NCBI RefSeq assembly: GCF_046292825.1
Contig: NZ_JBKBQG010000003.1
Location: forward strand, 62,001-126,000
Source of the DNA: Salinarimonas sp046292825
Lineage (GTDB): Bacteria > Pseudomonadota > Alphaproteobacteria > Rhizobiales > Beijerinckiaceae
Length of the DNA: 64,000 bases
Direction: 5' to 3'
Shown here: positions 1 to 9,141 of the stretch, in pieces
How the letters are laid out: the number at the start of each line of letters is the position of its first letter
How positions within the stretch are numbered: position 1 is the stretch's first letter
The notes under the pieces: model-generated
Databases searched by the model: none
The model's input: only the letters and a program-made list of their open reading frames with translations
What the model was told of the DNA's origin: nothing
Position numbers and translations under genes: made by a program

Positions 1-1653
1 GGTGCCGCCCGAGCCGTTCGGGAACGCGACCGCCTCGCCCCGCCACAGGCGCCGCACCTGGTCGATCGCCGCCAGCATGGCGTCGCGGTTGCGCGGCGGC
101 GCGTTCTCCGGGCGCAGGACGAAATCGTCGGGCTGCCAGCCGGCGGCGATGGCGAGGCCCGCGCGCCCGCCGGTGAGATTGTCGACGATCGCCCATTCCT
201 CGGCGATGCGGGCGGGATGGTGCAGCGGCGCGACGCAGCTGCCGGCCCGCACCGCGACGTTGCGCGTCACCGCGGCCACCGCGGCGCCGGTCACGGCCGG
301 GTTCGGATAGGGGCCGCCGAAGGCGTGGAAATGCCGCTCGGGCGTCCACACGGCCGAGAAACCGTTGCGATCGGCGAATTTCGCGCCCTCGAGCAAGAGC
401 TCGTACTTGCGCGGGCCCGGCCCGTCGTCGTTGCCCCAATAGAACAGGCCGAAGGCCATCGCGCGCGCCGGTCCCTCGAAGCGCGGGCGCGCGGGGCCCG
501 CGGCGAGGCGGTCCTCCTCGCGCGCGATCACGACCGTGAAGCCGCGCGCCAGCGTGTAGAACAGCTCGAGCACCGAGATGTCGAAGGACAGGCTCGTCAC
601 CGCGAGCCACACGCCCGGCGGATCGTGGGCGATGCGCCCGTCCATGCCGTGGAAGAAGCTCGCGACGTTGCGGTGCTCGATCATCACGCCCTTCGGCCGC
701 CCCGTCGAGCCCGAGGTGTAGATGACGTAGGCGAGATCGTCCGGCCGCGCGCCGTCGTCGCAGGCCTCCTCCGGCAAATCGTGGGCGAGCGCGTCGATCG
801 CGACGCGCCGAGCGGAGCCCGAGGGGAGCGCGTCGGCGAGCGCGGTGGTGGTCAAGACGACGGGCGCCGCGCTGTCCTCGAGATAGAGCGCGAGGCGCTC
901 GCGCGGATAGGAGGGGTCGAGCGGCACGTAGGCGCCGCCCGCCTTCCAGATCGCGAGCGCGCCGATCGCGAGCTCCGGGCCGCGCGGCAGGTGGAGGCCG
1001 ACGAGCGTGCCCCGCCGCACGCCGGCCGCCCGGAGCGCGCGCGCGACGCGCTGCGCCCGCGCCTCGACCTCCGCGTAGGTCAGGCGCTCGCCTCCGCACA
1101 CGAGCGCGGTCGCCTGCGGCGTGCGCGCGGCCTGGGCGGCGATCAGATCGTGGATGCAGGCCTCCTCGAAGGGCTCGTCCGACGGCGCGGGGAGCGGCTC
1201 GACCGCGCGCGCCATCGCGGGCTCCGACCCGCGCGAGAGCGCGTCGATAAGCGTGTCGAGCGCCGCGAGCGCGGCCCGCGCGCGGTCCTCGGCGCAGGCG
1301 GCGTCCGCGGCGGCGAGGACGCGGTGCGTGTCGCCGCCCGGCTCGACGCGGACCCATTGCGCGCCGCGGCGGGTCTCCCGCAGGACGATGGTGCCGTGGG
1401 CGGCCCGCGCCATCGCCTCGGCGGGGATCGGCGCGCGGGCGCCTGCGACGAGGATCCGGTCCGCCCCCACCCCCAGCCGGGCGGCGAGGTCGCGCCCGGG
1501 CGCCTCGCAGCGCAGCCCCCGCGCGGCGGCGAAGGCGCGCGCCGCGGGCGACTGCGTGACGATCGCGCAGAGGCCGATGCCGCCCGCGGCGAGCCTCTCG
1601 GCGCAGGCGACGGCATAGGGCTCCTCGGCGATCAGGATGGCGGTGAAGGTCAT
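1..1653 (-). CDS. NRPS-like protein, adenylation domain interrupted by luciferase-like monooxygenase (partial)
   Basis: Only the first 551 residues are in the window; the gene runs off the left edge. Residues about 1-135 look like the reduced formyltransferase-like leader seen in Atu3671-type proteins (weak). Residues about 155-395 are an AMP-binding adenylation domain with core A3 YTSGSTGRPKG and A4-like FDISVLE. At about residue 399 the fold switches to an FMN-dependent luciferase-like monooxygenase (MAFGLFYWGNDDG, then TPERHFHAFGG and GSCVAPLHHPARIAEEW). This arrangement is known in the MupA/Atu3671 family, where an oxygenase sits inside the A domain of hybrid NRPS-PKS lines. ATG start at 1653 overlaps the preceding glycosyltransferase stop by 4 bp (ATGA), so it belongs to the same operon as the PKS. 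The amino acid substrate cannot be read because the A-domain pocket lies outside the window. Confidence 0.9.
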   Translation of the reverse strand, partial: MTFTAILIAEEPYAVACAERLAAGGIGLCAIVTQSPAARAFAAARGLRCEAPGRDLAARLGVGADRILVAGARAPIPAEAMARAAHGTIVLRETRRGAQWVRVEPGGDTHRVLAAADAACAEDRARAALAALDTLIDALSRGSEPAMARAVEPLPAPSDEPFEEACIHDLIAAQAARTPQATALVCGGERLTYAEVEARAQRVARALRAAGVRRGTLVGLHLPRGPELAIGALAIWKAGGAYVPLDPSYPRERLALYLEDSAAPVVLTTTALADALPSGSARRVAIDALAHDLPEEACDDGARPDDLAYVIYTSGSTGRPKGVMIEHRNVASFFHGMDGRIAHDPPGVWLAVTSLSFDISVLELFYTLARGFTVVIAREEDRLAAGPARPRFEGPARAMAFGLFYWGNDDGPGPRKYELLLEGAKFADRNGFSAVWTPERHFHAFGGPYPNPAVTGAAVAAVTRNVAVRAGSCVAPLHHPARIAEEWAIVDNLTGGRAGLAIAAGWQPDDFVLRPENAPPRNRDAMLAAIDQVRRLWRGEAVAFPNGSGGT

Positions 1654-2624
1654 CGTTCGCTCCGAGAGGTGATGCGGGCGCCGCGCACGGCATGGGCGGC
1701 GAGATCGAGGGCGAGGCGGCGCGGGCCCGTCGCGGTCCGGCCCGCGAGGGCGAGGCGGGCGCGATGGAGCCCGATCCCGAGAAGCCGGGCGAGCGTCGCC
1801 GCGACGAAACCGGCGCGGCCGTGATGGGCGAGGAAGTAGCGACGGCGCGAATCGAGCCAGTAGGACGGCACCCGCGTCCAGCCCTTCATGCCCGTCGAGG
1901 CCGAGCCTTCGTGGGCGACGCGGCTCTCGCGAACATAGAGCGTGGAGAACCCGGCCCGGCGCGCCCGCAGGCACAGGTCGGTCTCCTCGAAATAGAGGAA
2001 ATAGCCCTCGTCGAAGGCGCCGACCGTGTCGAACACCTCCCTGCGGACGAGGAGGCTCGCGCCCGCCACCCAGTCCACCTCGCGATCGCTCTCGGGGATC
2101 GGCAGGGCGACGACGCGGTCGGCGAGGAGGCGCGTGAGCGGGCCGAGGCAGGCGGCGGCCTCGAGCTCGCCGAGCGCGGAGGGAAACCGGAAGGCGGTCG
2201 CGTGCGGCACTCCGTCGAAGCCGTGCACGTAGCTCCCGGCGAGGCCGACGCGCGGGTCGGCCTCGAGCCGCTCGACGAGGATGCGGATCGCGTCGGGGGC
2301 GGGGCAGGCGTCGGAATTGAGGAGGTAGACGTAGTCCGGACGCCCGCCGTCGGGCAGCCCCTGCCGGATCCCTTCGTTCATGCCTGCGCCGAAACCGCCG
2401 TTGCGGGGCGAGGCGTGGACGCGCACCCGAGCGTCGCGATCCCACCCCGCCGCAGCCACCGCCCGCGCGATCCGCTCGAGCGAGCCGTCGCCGGAGGCGT
2501 TGTCGACGACGACGATGCCGCCGGCGAGCCCCTCCATCGCCCGCACCGCGCCCTCGAGCGCGCGGAGGGTCAGGTCTGGCGTGCGGTAGTTCAGCACGAT
2601 CGTCAGGATGCTCGGCGAGCGCAT
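1650..2624 (-). CDS. GT2 family glycosyltransferase (rhamnosyltransferase-like)
   Basis: 324-residue cytoplasmic GT-A fold enzyme. The start MRSPSILTIVLNYRTPD matches the family N-terminus. VVDNASGDGS follows the first strand, NSDA is the position of the DXD-type metal site, and GAFDEGYFLYFEETDLCLRARRAG-like sequence carries the acceptor-side ED pair. The motif pattern resembles dTDP-rhamnosyl transferases, but the donor sugar is inferred only. It lies between a polyketide synthase (13-bp gap upstream) and an NRPS-like gene (ATGA overlap downstream), so a glycosylated polyketide/peptide product or a shared EPS/lipid role is plausible. A longer open frame extends upstream into the PKS gene, but those residues have no family similarity. 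Confidence 0.9.
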   Translation of the reverse strand: MRSPSILTIVLNYRTPDLTLRALEGAVRAMEGLAGGIVVVDNASGDGSLERIARAVAAAGWDRDARVRVHASPRNGGFGAGMNEGIRQGLPDGGRPDYVYLLNSDACPAPDAIRILVERLEADPRVGLAGSYVHGFDGVPHATAFRFPSALGELEAAACLGPLTRLLADRVVALPIPESDREVDWVAGASLLVRREVFDTVGAFDEGYFLYFEETDLCLRARRAGFSTLYVRESRVAHEGSASTGMKGWTRVPSYWLDSRRRYFLAHHGRAGFVAATLARLLGIGLHRARLALAGRTATGPRRLALDLAAHAVRGARITSRSER

Positions 2625-2637
2625 CGGCCCACTCCCC

Positions 2638-5600
2638 TCATTCGGCCGCGAGCGCGAGGATGCGGCGCGCGGGCACGTCCGGCGGCGCGTCCATCTGCGC
2701 GAGGCGGCGGGCGAGCCGGGCGGCGAGGATGCGCACGTTCGGCTCGAGCACCATGGAATCGTGGTCGCCGGGCACCTCCTCCACGCACAGAGCCGGCGCG
2801 AAGCGCGTCCAGCCATTGTCGGAGTGGACGAATTCGCGGTGCCGGCCGACGAAGCGGCCGCCGGTGACGCGGTAGCGCTCGTCGAGCGGCGGCCGGAACA
2901 GCAATGCGGGTCCGCCCCAGGGCAGCGGCGCATAGGCCGCCGCCGCCGCGCAGAAGGCCTGCGCCACCGCCTCGCTGCGGAAGGCGTGCTCGGCCGGTTG
3001 CTCGGGGGCGAGCCGGGCGCGGGTGCGGGCGATCTCGAAGGCGATCCGCGCCCGCAGCCAGCGCGCGAAGAAGCCCGGACCTTCCTCGCGCAGCTCCCCC
3101 AGGCGCACGAGGAGCCGATCCGGCAGGGTCAGCCGCGGCCGTACCGGCAGCGGCGTGTCGAGGAAGAAGAGGAGCCCGACGCGCTCGCCCGCATCCTCGA
3201 TCTGGCGCGCGATCTCGAAAGCGGTGATGCCGCCGCCGGAGAAGCCGCCGATCGCGTAGGGCCCGTGCGGTTGCACGGCGCGGATCTCGGCGAGGCAATC
3301 GGCGGCGGCCGCCTCGATCGAGGCGTGCGGCTGCGCCTCGCCGTAGAGCCCGCGCGCCTGCAGGCCGTAGACCTTGCGATCACGGCCGAGCCGCGTCGCG
3401 AGCCCGCGCAGGTTGAGCACGTTGCCGAACATGCCGGCCACGACGAAGACCGGCGTGCCCGGCCCGCCCTCGCCCTCGTGCATGGGCACGAGGTGGTGGA
3501 AGCGCGGCGTCGGTGCGGACGCCGTCTCCGCGACGCCCCCCGTGCGCGCCTCGATCAGCGCGGCGCAGGCGGCGACGGTGGGCGCCTGAAACAGCGTCGA
3601 GATGGGCAGATCGACGCCGAAGGCCTTGCGGATCATCACGAACAGGCGGACCGCGACGAGCGAGTGCCCGCCGAGATCGAAGAACCCGTCCTCGACCCCG
3701 ATCGGCGAGACGCCGAGGAGCTCCTCGAAGAAGCCCGCGAGGATGCGCTCGCATGGCGTGCGCGGCGCGACGTAGGCGCTCGCGAGGTCGGGCCGCGCGA
3801 AGCCGCCGGCCTCCGGAATCCGCGCCGCCGCCTCCGCCTCCGCAGCCGCCTCGCGGGCGAGGTCGTCGAGGTCGAGCGAGGTGACGATCAGGTGCGGATG
3901 CCCGAGCGCGAGCGCGCGCGAGAAGGCCTCCGCCCCCTCCGCCGGCTTCACGCCCTGGGCGAGCGCGCGGGCGAGGCGGGCGCGGGCGGGGGAGGCGGCC
4001 TCCGCCTCCTCCGGCGACGCGGCGAGGCTCAGCTCGGCGGGGCGCGGCGGCGGCAGCGCGTCGAGCGCGAGCGGCTTGTCGAGGCGCTTGGCGCAGAAGC
4101 CCTCGACGCTCACGAGCACCCGCCCGTCCGGATCGCACAGATCGACGTCGAAGCGCGCGAGATCCGCGTCCCTCCCGCGCAGGCGCACCACGCTGACGAT
4201 CCGCTCCGGCAGCGGGGCGTGGACGCGGATCGCGTCGTAGGAGAGGGGCACGTAGAGGCGCGCCGGGTCGTAACCCGGCACGAGCGCCATCGCCCAGCCG
4301 GTCGCGATGTCGAGGAGCGCCGGGTGGAGCCTGAAGCCGGCCGCGAGATCGGCCCGCGCCCCGTCGGGGAGCGCGAGCTCGGCGATCCCCTCGCGATCGC
4401 CGAGCGCCGTCGCGCGCAGGACCCGCCAGCGGTCGCCGAAGCGCAGATGCGCCTCCTGCGGGGAGGGCAGGGTCTCGCCGGGCGCCGCAACGAGGCGGTT
4501 CGCGCAGCGGGCGCGGATCGCGGGGAGGTCGAGATGCGCGGCTGGCGCCTCGTCTCCGGGCAGGAGCCGCGCGCGCGCCGTCGCGACGAAGGCCTCGCGC
4601 CCCTCGTGACGCAGGCCGGCGCAGAGCGTGAAGGCGAGGCCGTCGCGGCTGCGGCTCAGCCGCGCCTCGATCGGCCGCTTCGCGTCGTCGGCGACGTGCA
4701 GCGGGCGCAGGAATTCGAGATCGGCGATGGTGTAGGGCGTCGCGACGCCCTCCAACGCCAGCGCCTGCGCCGCGATCTCGATCGTGCCGGTGCCGGGCAG
4801 GAGCGCCTCGCCGGCGGCCGTGCGATGGCCGTCGAGCACCCAGAGGTCGCGTGCGGAGAGCCGCGCCGCATAGGTGCGTGTCCCGTCGGGCGCGGTGCGC
4901 AGCGTCTCGAGGAGGGGCGCCGAGATCGGCATCGCGGGGGCGGGCCCGCCCGCGAGCGCCGAAGCGGCCATGCCGACCTCGCTCCAGATCCCCCACGCGA
5001 TCGCGATCACCCTCGTGCGTCCTCCGGCGCGCGACTGCGCGAAGGCGTCGAGGAAGGCGTTGGCGGCGACGTAGTCGACCTGCCCGGCGGGCGCCGTCGC
5101 GACGCTCGCGGAGGAGAACAGGACGAGCCCGTCGAGCGTCCCGTCGGGAAAGAGCGCGTCCAGAACCCGCGTGCCGTGGACCTTCGGCGTCAGCACGTCC
5201 TCGATCTGCGAGGGCCGCTTCGTGGCGATCAGCCCGTCGGCGAGATGGCCGGCGGCGTGGACGACGACCTCGATCTTCCCGAAGCGCGCCTCGGCCTGCG
5301 CGATCGCCGCGCGCATGGCGGCCTCGTCGCAGACGTCGGCGGCGACCACCATCACATCGGCGCCGGAGGCCTCAAGCCGCTCGACGGCGCGGATGCGTCG
5401 GCTGACGGGATCGTCCTCGCCGCAGGCGGCGCAATGGGCGTCGAAGGCGGCGCGCGGCGGCAGCGGAGTGCGCGCGAGGAGGACGAGCCGCGCCCGCCGC
5501 TCGCGCGCGAGCCGCTCGGCGATGGTGAGCCCGATGCCGCCGAGCCCGCCGGTGATCAGGCAGGTCGCGCCCTCGCGGATCGGAAACGTCTCGGCCGGGG

Positions 5601-8600
5601 GCAGCGGGGTCGCCTCGTAGGCGAGCGCGAAGCGCCGGCCGCGGCGCAGGGCCGCGATGCCGCTCTCGGGGGCGGCGAGGAGCTCCTCGGCGATCGCGTC
5701 GGCGAGTCCTTCCGCCGCGTGGGCGCGCGCGGCGTTCCGCGGCGCGAGCCGGCCGAGGCCGCGCGGCACGGGCGGTGGCGGCACGATGTCGAGGAGGGCG
5801 ACGCTCGCGCCGGGCATCTCGCGCGGGATCACCCGCACGGGGCCGATCACCGTCGCCTTCTCGGGATGGTCCGGGCGCTCGCCGTCGAGCCCGACCGCGC
5901 CGCTCGTCACGACGAGGACATGGGGGGCGGGCGCGCTCGGCTCGTCGAGCCAGGCCTGGGCGAGGTGCAGGAGCGCGTAGAAGCCCTGCTCCTGATGGCG
6001 GTGGAAGGGGCTCGATCCGGCGCGCACGCGCGGCGCCCGCGGCGCGAGCCAGAAATGGGCGATCCGGCCCGGCACGCCCTCCGGCGTCTGCGCGAGCGCG
6101 GCGAGGAGCGCGTCGTAGCCGGCGCGGCCCTGTTCGGGGGCGAGCGTGAAGGCGTCGGGCCCGATCCTGCGAAACCCGTCTCCCGCCTCGACCGTGACGA
6201 TCCGATGCCCGGCCCGCGCCAGTCGCTCTGCGACCCGTCCCCCGATCCCCTCCTCGTCGAGGAAGAAGAGGAAGCTCGCGCTCGGCATCGCGGCCAGGTC
6301 GCGGGTGAGGTCGATCGCTCCCGCCGGTAGGCGCGGACGCCAGACCGGGCGGTAGCCGAACGCGTCGAGCGAGGCCTTGCGCCGCGGCGAACCGGGTGCG
6401 GCCTCGATTGCGGGGGCGCGGCGCTCGAGGAAGTGGCGCTCGTCGGCGAAGCGATAGGTCGGCAGCGGGACGCGGTGGCGGCGCGCGTCGCCCCAGATCT
6501 GCCCCCAATCGACGCCCACGCCCGTCGCCCACAACCGACCGATCGTGCCCAGGAAATGCACGTCGTCGGCGATCGGCTCGTCGGGATGGCGCAAGGAGGC
6601 GAGGGTGCGGTTTCCCGGCACGCCGTTGGCGCGCACGAGGCTCTCCAGCGTGCGCCCCGGGCCGACCTCGAGATAGACGGGGCTCGCGCCGCCCTCGCGC
6701 TGCGACGCGAGCCCCGCCTCGAGCGCGGCGATGCCGTCGGCGAAGCGCACGGTGCCGGCGAGATGGGCGACCCAGTAATCGGGATCGGTCGCCTCCTCGG
6801 CCGTCAGGAGCGCGCCGGTGCGGTTCGAGACGATGGGGATGGCGGGCGCCGCGAGCGGGATGTCGGCGGCGACCGCGCGGAACGCGTCGAGGATCGGCGC
6901 GAGCATGCGCGAATGGGCGGCGATGTCGATGGGGACGCGCCGGCATTCGACGCCCTCGCGCGCGAGATGCGCGGCGAGCCGATCGAGCCCGGCGCGCGGG
7001 CCGGAGGCGACGCAGGCCTGCGGCGCGTTCACGCTCGCGATGTCGAGGCCCTCCGCGGCGAGCGGGCCGTCGAGAACGCGCGCGAGCGCGTCGGCGGGCA
7101 GCGGCACGGCGAGCATGCCGCCGGCCGCGACCGTGTCGAACAGGCGCCCGCGGGCATGGACGAGGCGGATGCAATCCTCGAAGGACATCACCCCAGCGAC
7201 GCAGGCGGCCGCGTTCTCGCCCATGCTGTGACCGATCAGCGCCGAAGGCCGCAGCCCCCACGACATCCACAGTCGCGCGAGCGCCACCTCGACGATCAGG
7301 ATGAGCGGCAATTGCAGGGAGGGTCGGCGCAGCCGCTCGGCCGCCGCGGGGACGTCCTCCGGCGCGGGAAAGAGGAGCTCGCGCGCGCCCGCCGCGCCGA
7401 GCCGCTCGAGCGCGGCGAGCCCGCGATCGACCTCGTCCTTGAACACGGGCTCGGTCGCGTAGAGCCCCTGGGCCATGCCGGGATATTGCGCGCCGCCGCC
7501 GGGGAACAGGAACACGACCGGCGGGTCCTCGCCCACGCGCTCATGGGTGAAGACGCGGCGCGGATCGCCGCTCTCGAGGAGGCGCGCGGCCTCCTCGTGG
7601 CTCTCCGCGACGAGCACCCGCCGCTTCTCGAAGGCGCGCCGGCCCTCCTTGAGGGTGTAGGCGATGTCGGCGAGGGGCGATTCGGGATGCGCGCGCAGAT
7701 GGCCGGCGAGGGCGGCGGCGTTCGCGTCGAGCGCGACGCGCGTGCGGCCGGAGACGACGAGGAGCTGGAAGGGCCAGTCCGACGGGTCGGAGGCCGGGCG
7801 GGGCGGGGACTCCTCGAGGATCGCGAAGGCGTTGGTGCCCCCGACGCCGAGCGCGTTGACGCCCGCGCGGCGCGGCGCGTGCGGGCTCTCCCAGGTCTGC
7901 GTCCGCGCCGCGACCCGGAAGCGCTCTCCGAGATCGAGAGCGGGGTTCGGCGTCTCGAAGTCGAGGCTCGCGGGGATCGTGCGGTGATGCAGCGAGAGCG
8001 CGGCCTTGATCAGGCTCGCCGCCCCCGCCGCGGTGTCGAGATGGCCGATGCCGGTCTTCACCGAGCCGATCCGGCAGGGCTCGGCGCGGCGGCCCTCGTC
8101 GCTCGAGAAGGCGGCCGCGAGGGCGGCGATCTCGATCGGATCGCCGAGGAAGGTGCCGGTGCCGTGGCACTCGACATAGCCGATCGCCTCGGGCGGGAGC
8201 CCGGCCGCCGCGAGCGCCGCGCGCACGTTCGCCGCCTGGCCCTCGACGCTCGGCGCGAGATAGCCGGCCTTCGCCGCGCCGTCGTTGTTGACCGCGCTGG
8301 CGCGGATCACGGCGTAGACCTGATCGCCGTCCGCGAGCGCGTCGGCGAGGCGCCGCAGCGCGACGATCGCGACGCCCGAGCCGAACACGGTCCCCGCGGC
8401 GCGCGCGTCGAAGGCGCGGCAATGGCCGTCGGGCGAGAGCACCTCGCCCTCGCGGTGGAGATAGCCGCGCCCGTGCGGCAGCTCGATCGTGACGCCGCCC
8501 GCGAGCGCGAGGTCGCATTCGCCCGCGCGGAGCGCCGCGCAGGCCTGATGCGTCGCCACGAGCGAGGTCGAGCACGCGGTCTGCACCGACAGGCTCGGCC

Positions 8601-9141
8601 CCTTCAGGTCGAGGACGTGGCTGACGCGGGTGGCGAGGAAGTCCTTGTCGTTGCCCGTATGGCGCAACAGGAACAGGCCCGTGCCCGCCACGAGATCGGG
8701 ATGCGAGCAGACGTTCCAGTAGAAGTAGCTCCCCATGCCGCAGCCGGCATAGAGGCCGATGCGTCCAGGAAAGGTCTCCGGCACGTGCCCCGCGCTCTCG
8801 AGCGCCTCCCAGGCGGCCTCGAGGAAGTGGCGGTGCTGCGGATCGAGGATCGCGGCCTCCTTGGGGCCGAAGCCGAAGAAGCCCGCGTCGAACCGATCGT
8901 AGCCCTCGAGCGGCGCCGCGTAGGGGACGTAGGCCGGGTCGTGCAGGCGCTCCGGCGTCTCGCCCGCTTCGAGGAGCGCCTCGCGGTCGAGCGCGCGGAT
9001 CGACGACACGCCCTCGCGCAGGTTGCGCCAGAAGGCGTCCGGCGTGCGCGCGCCGGGCACCCGCAGCGCCATGCCGACGATCGCGACGTCCTCGCGCGAT
9101 GCCGCGCCCTCGTTCCCGTTACCCATGTCTCGCAAGCTCAT
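2638..9141 (-). CDS. type I polyketide synthase, KS-AT-KR-DH-ACP-TE
   Basis: 2167 residues forming one complete extension module with release domain. KS: active Cys near 189 in TACSTS, then HGTGT and KTGIGHLDTAAG. AT: GHSMGE near 638. KR: GGLGGIG near 1200, with LFSSAS and the catalytic Tyr in VDYVAANAF near 1355. DH hotdog: GHRTAAGEALLPG near 1440, with the second acidic residue in HPALLD near 1610. ACP: phosphopantetheine Ser in DLGGHSL near 1827. C-terminal thioesterase: GGFSGGG near 1967 and final His in PGDHDS near 2125. The KR lies before the DH, the reverse of the textbook order. ATG at 9141 overlaps the upstream stop (ATGA) and has an AAGG about 8 nt upstream; a second ATG at 9126 is possible. 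It lies in one operon with an NRPS-like oxygenase protein. Product unknown. Confidence 0.95.
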   Translation of the reverse strand: MSLRDMGNGNEGAASREDVAIVGMALRVPGARTPDAFWRNLREGVSSIRALDREALLEAGETPERLHDPAYVPYAAPLEGYDRFDAGFFGFGPKEAAILDPQHRHFLEAAWEALESAGHVPETFPGRIGLYAGCGMGSYFYWNVCSHPDLVAGTGLFLLRHTGNDKDFLATRVSHVLDLKGPSLSVQTACSTSLVATHQACAALRAGECDLALAGGVTIELPHGRGYLHREGEVLSPDGHCRAFDARAAGTVFGSGVAIVALRRLADALADGDQVYAVIRASAVNNDGAAKAGYLAPSVEGQAANVRAALAAAGLPPEAIGYVECHGTGTFLGDPIEIAALAAAFSSDEGRRAEPCRIGSVKTGIGHLDTAAGAASLIKAALSLHHRTIPASLDFETPNPALDLGERFRVAARTQTWESPHAPRRAGVNALGVGGTNAFAILEESPPRPASDPSDWPFQLLVVSGRTRVALDANAAALAGHLRAHPESPLADIAYTLKEGRRAFEKRRVLVAESHEEAARLLESGDPRRVFTHERVGEDPPVVFLFPGGGAQYPGMAQGLYATEPVFKDEVDRGLAALERLGAAGARELLFPAPEDVPAAAERLRRPSLQLPLILIVEVALARLWMSWGLRPSALIGHSMGENAAACVAGVMSFEDCIRLVHARGRLFDTVAAGGMLAVPLPADALARVLDGPLAAEGLDIASVNAPQACVASGPRAGLDRLAAHLAREGVECRRVPIDIAAHSRMLAPILDAFRAVAADIPLAAPAIPIVSNRTGALLTAEEATDPDYWVAHLAGTVRFADGIAALEAGLASQREGGASPVYLEVGPGRTLESLVRANGVPGNRTLASLRHPDEPIADDVHFLGTIGRLWATGVGVDWGQIWGDARRHRVPLPTYRFADERHFLERRAPAIEAAPGSPRRKASLDAFGYRPVWRPRLPAGAIDLTRDLAAMPSASFLFFLDEEGIGGRVAERLARAGHRIVTVEAGDGFRRIGPDAFTLAPEQGRAGYDALLAALAQTPEGVPGRIAHFWLAPRAPRVRAGSSPFHRHQEQGFYALLHLAQAWLDEPSAPAPHVLVVTSGAVGLDGERPDHPEKATVIGPVRVIPREMPGASVALLDIVPPPPVPRGLGRLAPRNAARAHAAEGLADAIAEELLAAPESGIAALRRGRRFALAYEATPLPPAETFPIREGATCLITGGLGGIGLTIAERLARERRARLVLLARTPLPPRAAFDAHCAACGEDDPVSRRIRAVERLEASGADVMVVAADVCDEAAMRAAIAQAEARFGKIEVVVHAAGHLADGLIATKRPSQIEDVLTPKVHGTRVLDALFPDGTLDGLVLFSSASVATAPAGQVDYVAANAFLDAFAQSRAGGRTRVIAIAWGIWSEVGMAASALAGGPAPAMPISAPLLETLRTAPDGTRTYAARLSARDLWVLDGHRTAAGEALLPGTGTIEIAAQALALEGVATPYTIADLEFLRPLHVADDAKRPIEARLSRSRDGLAFTLCAGLRHEGREAFVATARARLLPGDEAPAAHLDLPAIRARCANRLVAAPGETLPSPQEAHLRFGDRWRVLRATALGDREGIAELALPDGARADLAAGFRLHPALLDIATGWAMALVPGYDPARLYVPLSYDAIRVHAPLPERIVSVVRLRGRDADLARFDVDLCDPDGRVLVSVEGFCAKRLDKPLALDALPPPRPAELSLAASPEEAEAASPARARLARALAQGVKPAEGAEAFSRALALGHPHLIVTSLDLDDLAREAAAEAEAAARIPEAGGFARPDLASAYVAPRTPCERILAGFFEELLGVSPIGVEDGFFDLGGHSLVAVRLFVMIRKAFGVDLPISTLFQAPTVAACAALIEARTGGVAETASAPTPRFHHLVPMHEGEGGPGTPVFVVAGMFGNVLNLRGLATRLGRDRKVYGLQARGLYGEAQPHASIEAAAADCLAEIRAVQPHGPYAIGGFSGGGITAFEIARQIEDAGERVGLLFFLDTPLPVRPRLTLPDRLLVRLGELREEGPGFFARWLRARIAFEIARTRARLAPEQPAEHAFRSEAVAQAFCAAAAAYAPLPWGGPALLFRPPLDERYRVTGGRFVGRHREFVHSDNGWTRFAPALCVEEVPGDHDSMVLEPNVRILAARLARRLAQMDAPPDVPARRILALAAE

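Noticed and set aside
2608..6330. Very long open frame antisense to the PKS gene (1240 residues)
   Set aside because: It is dense in Arg/Gly/Ala with no domain motifs. High G+C removes stops on the opposite strand; the sense strand has all PKS motifs.
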